Positions 58,220 to 64,000 of a stretch of 64,000 bases of DNA are shown piece by piece. The stretch comes from Achatina immaculata (taxonomy: Eukaryota; Mollusca; Gastropoda; Stylommatophora; Achatinidae), in contig CM019699.1 of NCBI GenBank assembly GCA_009760885.1, positions 44,744,268 to 44,808,267 on the forward strand, given 5' to 3'. Numbering within the stretch: position 1 is the stretch's first letter; every line of letters starts with the position of its first letter. Under the pieces are notes generated by a model that worked only from the letters and a program-made list of their open reading frames with translations, was not told where the DNA came from and ran no database searches. Both the position numbers and the translations under genes were made by a program.

Positions 58220-58735
58220 GAACGTGTTCACAGAAGAACATATTTTCGTGGATGTTTTTCACAGAACAGAACAATCACAGTTTTATTTAATTTTCTGAAC
58301 TGAACATACTGTATGCACCACCAAGACGAGAGAGCGGGGAAACTGGCGGTTCATTACCACCAACCTTTGTACCGAGGATGGCACATGATGATGATGACAG
58401 ATAAACGGTGAAACCTGATATCGTATTTGATTGATTGATAAGTCTGTTTTCCATCACATTTTTTTGTGTTTTGTTTCTTAAAACTTGGAGAGTTTTACTG
58501 CCTAACATGTTCTAAGTCTCCTCCAATAAAACTGTGATTTAATACTCGTATATTAGCCTTCTGTTCCGTCCCTTAAACCATTAAACATGAAACCATGAAA
58601 ACGGTAAATGAAAAGACTACAGGGGGAAGTGTCAGTTTTTTTTCAACACAGCCCGGAATAACACATTTCGATTTGCCAGGATGTAATTTATTATGGGCTT
58701 GAAACTTTTGCCGATTTAATTTTAACCTCATGCTC
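58220..58735. other. Single-copy intronic or upstream DNA
   Basis: No coding or repeat structure recognised apart from an AT-rich base composition. Confidence 0.45.
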
Positions 58736-58756
58736 CATTTTTTTCCTTCATTTTAA

Positions 58757-58783
58757 ATCTCTCTCTCTCCCCCCCCCCCCCCC

Positions 58784-58816
<33 letters not shown>

Positions 58817-58820
58817 CTTC
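58757..58820. repeat. CT/poly-C pyrimidine tract before the globin acceptor
   Basis: (CT)n with an internal run of about 16 C. It ends 30 bp before the splice acceptor at 58850-58851. Confidence 0.9.
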
Positions 58821-58851
58821 CTCACTGTAATCATCTTTTTTATGATTTCAG

Positions 58852-59089
58852 CTTCTTGGAGGAAAACCCAGATAAGATTAATCTTTTCCCGAAGCTGCCA
58901 GCACAGCAGAAGAAAAGCAAGTTTCAGTATCTAATATCCAACCTGGCAGCCACCCAGTATGGCCACATACTGGTCCTACATCTAACTGACATCATCGCCA
59001 ACCTCCGGAACAATGCCGCTCTAGAGAGTTACATCAAGCAAAAGTTTCAACTTCTAGAACAGGCCGACTTCAAGTACGACTCTGTGCAG
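58852..59089 (+). CDS. Globin-like protein, internal exon (helices B-end to G-start)
   Basis: The exon follows an acceptor (tgatttcag) and ends at CAG|gtaata. It begins with the last base of a split codon (phase 2) and ends between codons (phase 0): the B12.2 and G7.0 intron positions of classical globins. Its 79 complete codons give FLEENPDKINLFPKL, with the helix C Pro (residue 6) and CD1 Phe (residue 12) in register. A helix E-like stretch QYGHILVLHLTDIIANL occupies residues 35-51, and an F helix-like ALESYIKQKF 56-65. Ungapped comparison with myoglobin puts Tyr36 at the distal E7 site and Phe65 (or Leu67, counting from the intron) at the proximal F8 site. The only histidines are 38 and 43, both in helix E, so the usual heme-ligating proximal His is absent. 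Confidence 0.72.
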
Positions 59090-59149
59090 GTAATAACTCC
59101 ATGACATACCTGTACACAGGTGACTCAGTTTAACGTTCAGAAATTCTGC

Positions 59150-59950
59150 TGCCTTGTACATAGAACAGCGTTGTACAAGATATAGCATTATACATAGTAC
59201 CGCGCTTTACATAGTACAGCGTTATACATAGTACCGCGTTATATATGGTACCACGTTATATATGGTACCACGTTATACATAGTACCGCGTTATATATGGT
59301 ACCACGTTATACATAGTACCGCGTTATATATGGTACCACGTTATACATAGTACCACGTTATACATAGTACCACGTTATACATAGTACCACGTTATATATG
59401 GTACCACGTTATACATAGTACCACGTTATATATGGTACCACGTTATATATAGTACCACGTTATACATAGTACCACGTTATATATAGTACCACGTTATACA
59501 TAGTACCACGTTATATATAGTACCACGTTATATATAGTACCACGTTATACATAGTACCACGTTATACATAGTACCGCGTTATATATGGTACCACGTTATA
59601 TATGGTACCACGTTATACATAGTACCACGTTATATATGGTACCACGTTATACATAGTACCACGTTATATATAGTACCACGTTATATATGGTACCACGTTA
59701 TACATAGTACCACGTTATATATGGTACTGTGTTATACATAGTACCACGTTATATATGGTACCACGTTATATATGGTACCACGTTATACATAGTACCACGT
59801 TATACATAGTACCACGTTATATATGGTACCACGTTATACATAGTACCACGTTATATATAGTACCACGTTATACATAGTACCACGTTATACATAGTACCAT
59901 GTTATACATAGTACCACGTTATACATAGTACCACGTTATACATTATACCG
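59150..59950. repeat. 17-bp minisatellite in the globin intron
   Basis: About 45 copies of a 17-bp unit (taccacgttatacatag / taccacgttatatatgg). The two subtypes mix irregularly. The ggtacc-containing subtype creates many short palindromes (tggtacca). Confidence 0.95.
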
Positions 59951-60119
59951 CCGAGTTGTAGGCTGTGCCATGTTGTAATGAGGAAGCAACAAGATCTGAA
60001 GAGGCAGGGATGATAAATTTTCAAATTGCACACAATAATACCTACGGGTTTAAACACTCACTTGACAGTTTCTTACATCCGTGTGACGAGAATTTGCTAG
60101 TCCCAGCGGTTCTCAAGTT

Positions 60120-60884
60120 AGTATGGTGTGTGGCTTCCGCTTGCATCGATCAGCGACTGGCATCTCCTGGGCATAGATGCTATTAGATATCTGATGTGCG
60201 CCTATGGGATGGCTGCTCACTCTTCCTGGAGTGCCTGCCACAGATTACGACGATTGGCTGGAGAAACGTTTCGGCGACAAATACGTCTTTGCAGCTCATC
60301 CCATGGCTGCTCGATCGGATTCATGTCTTGAGACAGGGATGGGTGAGAATGTTGCTGGAAGTCAGGAACTGTGTGGTGAACCGTGCAGAATGGGGTCTGG
60401 CGTTGTCCTGTTGAAACACAAACCTTTGCGCAGCCAAAAATGGAAGGACATGGGGTCGAAGAATTTCATTGACGTATCGTTGTGCATTCAGGCCTCCTTC
60501 TTTCTGCGCCGATGGACTCCTTCCGTTGAAACTGATCATTCCCCATGCCATTACACCTCCATCACCGTGCGACGGAGCTTTGTCAACGCAATTTTGGGCA
60601 AAACGTTCATTTGGCCTACGGTAGACCCTTCTCCGCATATCATGGCGGTGCAACAAAAAGGAAGATTCGTCACTAAACCAGACACGTCTCCATTGATTGT
60701 CAGTTGTCCAGGGCCGATGCTGGTTGCCCCAAACAAGTCGATTTTTGCGATGGCGTCTCGTTAAGACAGGACCTCGGTGAGGTCGTTGTGCCACCAGTCC
60801 AGCTTCATGCAGTCTGTTCCGATCAGTTTGATCAGACACACGACGTCCTGCAAGCAGTGACTGGGCACTTGAGGAAGTTATCAT
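60120..60884 (-). pseudogene. Tc1-like transposase pseudogene
   Basis: The minus-strand frame 60884-60321 encodes most of a Tc1-family catalytic domain: WFSDESSF with the first Asp (residue 72, about 60671), GGVMAWGMIS, and FVFQQDNARPHSAR with the second Asp (residue 160, about 60407). The next block, DMNPIEQPWDELQRR with the catalytic Glu at 60312-60310, is in another frame: the spacing is about 10 bases short of a DD34E arrangement, so a deletion caused the frameshift. The DNA-binding N-terminus and the inverted repeats are not visible. It sits in the globin intron, antisense to the gene. Confidence 0.9.
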
Positions 60885-60889
60885 AAATT

Positions 60890-61255
60890 AATAATCTGTA
60901 TTTGCATTTTTTTCCATTATATGGATCATGTGCCCATCCCGTCCCCTGGGTTTACGCCTGTTTAGCTTAATAGACAATCTGCCAGTGACCACGTGATCAG
61001 TATGTTAAGATATTCTCTTCTTCGTCGTGTCTTTCTCTGTCTGTCTCTCTCTCTCTGTCTGTCTCTCTCTTTCTCTTTCTTTGTGTCTCTCTTTTCTCTC
61101 TCTCTCTCTGTTCGTGTGGGTGTGTGACTAATAATGATATAAGTCTATGATCAGAGAGAATTCAGTAGACAGAAAAGAGAACAAACAGAAAGGTACTAAA
61201 CCAACAGAAACTGACAAGAGAAAGAATGAAAAACGTTAGAAGTAGACAGTTGAAA
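60890..61255. other. Intronic DNA with a CT/CTGT-rich tract
   Basis: A (TCTG/TCTC)n tract lies at about 61025-61110. Otherwise single-copy. Confidence 0.6.
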
Positions 61256-61261
61256 TATTTC

Positions 61262-61568
61262 CCTCATTTAAACATCTAAAATTCTAAACGGTTCAATATT
61301 TGAACATATAAACATTTAAACACTTAAACGTTTAAACATTTGAACATCTAAACATCTAAACGTTTAAACACTTGAACATCTAAAATTCTAAACGGTTCAG
61401 TATTTGAACATATAAACATTTTAACATCTAAACATTTAAACATCTAAACGTTTAAACATTTGAACATCTAAAATTCTAAACGTTTAGACATTTGAACATC
61501 TAAAATTCTAAACGTTTAAACATTTGAACATCTAAAATTCTAAACGTTTAAACATTTAAGCATTTCTA
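61262..61568. repeat. AT-rich ~12-bp repeat
   Basis: Imperfect alternation of 'aacatctaaa', 'cgtttaaac' and 'atttgaac'. It contains higher-order blocks of about 50 bp with 'aaaattctaaacg'. Confidence 0.88.
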
Positions 61569-61619
61569 AATTTCATCTGTTAGCAGTTTAAGGGGGTTTT
61601 CGTAGAGAAACAGAGTTAC

Positions 61620-61955
61620 TGTTGTATAATCATGTTACATATGTTATTATGATCATATGTTATTATGAACATGTGTTATTATGATCATGTGTTACACATG
61701 TTATTATGATCATATGTTACATGTGTTGTTATGATCGTGTGTTATATATGTTGTTATGATCATGTGTTACATATGTTATTATGATCATCTATTATTATGA
61801 TCGTGTGTTACATGTGTTAATATGATCTTGTGTTACATGTGCTATTATGATCATGTGTTACATGTGTTATTATGATCATGTGCTACATGTGTTATTATGA
61901 TCATCTGTTACATGTGCTATTTTGATCATGTGTTACATGTGATATTATGATCTCA
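61620..61955. repeat. ~25-bp minisatellite in globin intron
   Basis: About 13 imperfect copies of 'gttattatgatcatgtgtta'. Each contains the palindrome tgatca. Confidence 0.9.
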
Positions 61956-62057
61956 CGACAAGCACACTGAATCTTTTTTGATTGACAGATTTGGCGCTAA
62001 ACTCCAGACAAACTGACAAAAAGTAAAACTGAGATTTATTCACTTCCATTTTGATTT

Positions 62058-62392
62058 TTAGATCACATAGAAACAGTCACACTGTTCTTATGTAATTTAA
62101 AGATGACATAGAAACAGTCGCACTGTTCTTGTGTAATTTAAAGATGACATAGAAACAGTCGCACTGTTCTTGTGTAATTTAAAGATGACATAGAAACAGT
62201 CGCACTGTTTTTGTATAATTTAAAGATGACATAGAAACAGTCGCACTATTCTTATGTAATTTAAAGATGACATGGAAACAGTCGCACTGTTCTTATGTAA
62301 TTTAAAGATGACATGGAAACAGTGGCACTGTTCTTATGTAATTTAAAGATGACATGGAAACAGTCGCACTGTTCTTACGTTATTTGTAGATC
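62058..62392. repeat. 41-bp minisatellite in globin intron
   Basis: Eight copies of a 41-bp unit (agatgacatagaaacagtcg...), uniform except at the ends. Confidence 0.94.
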
Positions 62393-62703
62393 ACGGACGT
62401 AGAAGAGAACCAGAATAAAAATCATAATATTTTTTTTCTTTCCCAGAAAGTTTGTAATTAACCATAGAATGTAAACTGAGATATAACAATAGCCGGTTAG
62501 ACCTAGATAGACCTCAGAATAACTTTCGTTGCTCAGTATAGAAATAGGAGAAAGTTTCTCAGATAATCTAAACTCTTTTTACTCGTCGTCTAGAAAACTG
62601 TTTTGTTTGTTCATTTGTTTTTAATTCCCTAATGTCCGTTTATTACAGCGGCAGGTTTTTAGTGTTAAACTGTACCGTGGCCAGCCTGTTTTCATTACTG
62701 TCT

Positions 62704-62800
62704 GCAGCAACGGTTCTCAGACTTTTCCAAACTGTGGCACACTTAGTAACATAAATTCCTCTCACGGCACACCTGTGCTGGACTCTCCTGTAGGCAATAA
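62704..62800 (+). mobile_element. Possible hAT-type element terminus
   Basis: 'cagcaacggttctcagactt' followed by 'aaactgtggcacac' resembles the terminal sequence of hAT elements and their non-autonomous derivatives, which commonly start CAGxGGTTCTCAAACTTT and continue with GTGGCACAC. No matching inverted end or flanking 8-bp duplication was found. Confidence 0.4.
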
Positions 62801-62841
62801 TATATTTCTAGTCTTAGAATTATCTGTGAAATCTGTAGTTC

Positions 62842-63135
62842 TACAGCCTTGTAGTCTGTCTTGTAGTCTTGTAGCCTTGTAGTCGTGTAGTCGTGTAGTC
62901 TTGTAGCCTTGTAGTCGTGTAGTCTTGTAGCCTTGTAGTCTTGTAGCCTTGTAGCCTTGTAGTCTTGTAGTCGTGTAGTCTTGTAGTCTTGTAGCCTTGT
63001 AGCCTTGTAGTCTTGTAACCTTGTAGTCTTGTAGCCTTGTAGTCTTGTAGCCTTGTAGTCTTGTAGCCTTGTAGCCTTGTAGTCTTGTAGTCTTGTAGCC
63101 TTGTAGTCTTGTAGCCTTGTAGCCTTGTAGTCTTC
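62842..63135. repeat. 8-bp repeat (TTGTAGYC)n
   Basis: About 36 copies of ttgtagtc or ttgtagcc in irregular order, with occasional cgtgtagt. Confidence 0.95.
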
Positions 63136-63503
63136 TAGTCTGAAAACTATTCGTGGTACTAATAATTAGATGATCAATTCTTTAATTATTTATTCACGAA
63201 TTTTACAAAATAATCAACACACAATGAAAATGTATAAAATTACACACACACACATAAAATAAACTGATAAATGAAGCTATAAATCTTTAAGTAGGAAAAG
63301 TCATTAGAATATAACTAAATGATAGTAAGAATATGTCATGAAAGTAAGACATTCTGCTGCTCTTTATTAAGCTCAGGCTTTTCTTTGTGAGGTAATATCA
63401 TGCTCATGGGTAACAGTTCTGGGATACGACGAAATGATTCTGTCCTCTAGTGCTTATACTTTCCTCATGTTTAAGACTGATCTTAAATTCTTTGACTTGA
63501 CAG

Positions 63504-63737
63504 GCGTCCAGAGACCAGTTCCTGCGGTACTTAGCCGAATCCTTGGCCAGCGACTGGTCAGCAGAGGCCAGCAAAGCTTGGGGCGATCTGACCAATGCAC
63601 TGATTCAGCTTGGCACTGAACGTTGGAAGATTCAGTCAGCTGAGAGACAAACTCCTCGGGAAAGTCTGCGCCTGTCTACCTTACCTTACCTCTGGCCTAC
63701 TTCTGGCTCAGCGGGCTCGGTAGATAGCGACTCGTGA
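63504..63737 (+). CDS. Globin-like protein, last coding exon (helices G-H and tail)
   Basis: The acceptor (gacttgacag) precedes base 63504; phase 0 continues the frame of the exon ending at 59089. The exon encodes 77 residues and a TGA at 63735-63737. Helix G-like FLRYLAESLASDW is followed by EASKAWGDLTNALIQLG, whose A-W--L spacing is the usual start of globin helix H. After that comes a ~37-residue Ser/Arg/Pro-containing tail with no structure I recognise. There is no histidine in the exon. The separating intron is 4,414 bp and carries several minisatellites and the Tc1 relic. The first exon (helices A-B) has not been found in the window. Confidence 0.72.
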   Translation, partial: ASRDQFLRYLAESLASDWSAEASKAWGDLTNALIQLGTERWKIQSAERQTPRESLRLSTLPYLWPTSGSAGSVDSDS

Positions 63738-63781
63738 GTAGCACGTGACACGGCGCCATCCGAACCTGGACGAGCCATGAG

Positions 63782-64000
63782 GAGGATGAGAAGAAGGGGA
63801 TATCTGGAGAGAATAAGGGATAACTGGAGAGAATAAGGGATAACTGGAGAGAATAAGGGATAACCGGAGAGAAGAAGGGATAACTGGAGAGAGGAAGGGA
63901 TAACTAGAGAGAATACGGGGATAGCTGGAGAGAAGAAGGGATAACTGGAGGGAAGATGGGATAACTGGAGAGAAGAAGGGGATAACTGGAGAGAAGAAGG
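63782..64000. repeat. 20-21-bp minisatellite in the globin 3' region
   Basis: About ten copies of 'gggataactggagagaagaa' beginning 45 bp after the globin stop codon and running off the right edge. They may lie in the 3'UTR. Confidence 0.94.

Noticed and set aside
60204..60764. 186-codon plus-strand frame
   Set aside because: It lies antisense to the Tc1 transposase pseudogene, whose motifs are clear on the minus strand.

Overview
This is eukaryotic, AT-rich, non-coding-dominated DNA. Spliced exons with GT/AG borders, CR1/RTE/Jockey-like non-LTR retrotransposons, a Ty3/gypsy element, Tc1 and mariner relics, and very many minisatellites point to an invertebrate animal. A gastropod mollusc (possibly a sea slug) is my best inference, but nothing in the window proves the species. 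There are no bacterial operons, rRNA genes or CRISPR arrays.

Only two host genes can be supported. (1) On the minus strand at 8934-8646 lies the first coding exon of a PCTAIRE-type cyclin-dependent kinase (CDK16/17/18 family); a phase-compatible candidate second exon lies at 8216-8018, and the kinase domain would lie beyond the left edge. A 1,919-bp tandem duplication (8709-10627 and 10628-12546) copied the 5' part of that exon without its splice donor. (2) On the plus strand the last two coding exons of a globin-fold protein lie at 58852-59089 and 63504-63737. They are split by the two canonical globin intron positions (phase 2 and phase 0), but the protein lacks a proximal histidine.

Layout. 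1-5270: a 50-bp minisatellite with a 593-bp higher-order duplication, then a 1.6-kb segment in two tandem copies. 5270-8640: LINE 3' ends and kinase exon 2. 8640-12720: kinase exon 1 and its duplication. 12900-15000: two 47-bp arrays. 15300-17600: two LINE relics. 17900-26050: simple repeats and minisatellites, plus an internally deleted mariner. 26588-29085: a LINE with endonuclease, reverse transcriptase and an 11-bp target-site duplication. 30340-31640: a LINE tail and a mariner transposase whose catalytic-core segment is expanded into about 16 copies of a 39-bp unit. 32-38 kb: 29-bp and 25-bp arrays, a CR1-like 3' end, a short LINE with perfect target-site duplications, and a SINE-like element. 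38.3-43.3 kb: three more LINE relics. 43.7-47.5 kb: 31-bp and 24-bp arrays, the latter split by a LINE insertion. 48.1-53.8 kb: a minus-strand Ty3/gypsy element with intact pol, gag, a textbook -1 frameshift signal and a probable 3' LTR, but a minisatellite where its 5' end should be. 54.8-56.8 kb: CR1 tail, degenerate repeats and a LINE with a 13-bp target-site duplication. 57.5-64 kb: the globin gene with arrays and a Tc1 relic in its introns.

Most long open frames here are not genes. They are arrays whose period is a multiple of three, or whose unit lacks stops. Several large near-identical tandem duplications in the first 12.6 kb deserve checking as either recent events or assembly artefacts.
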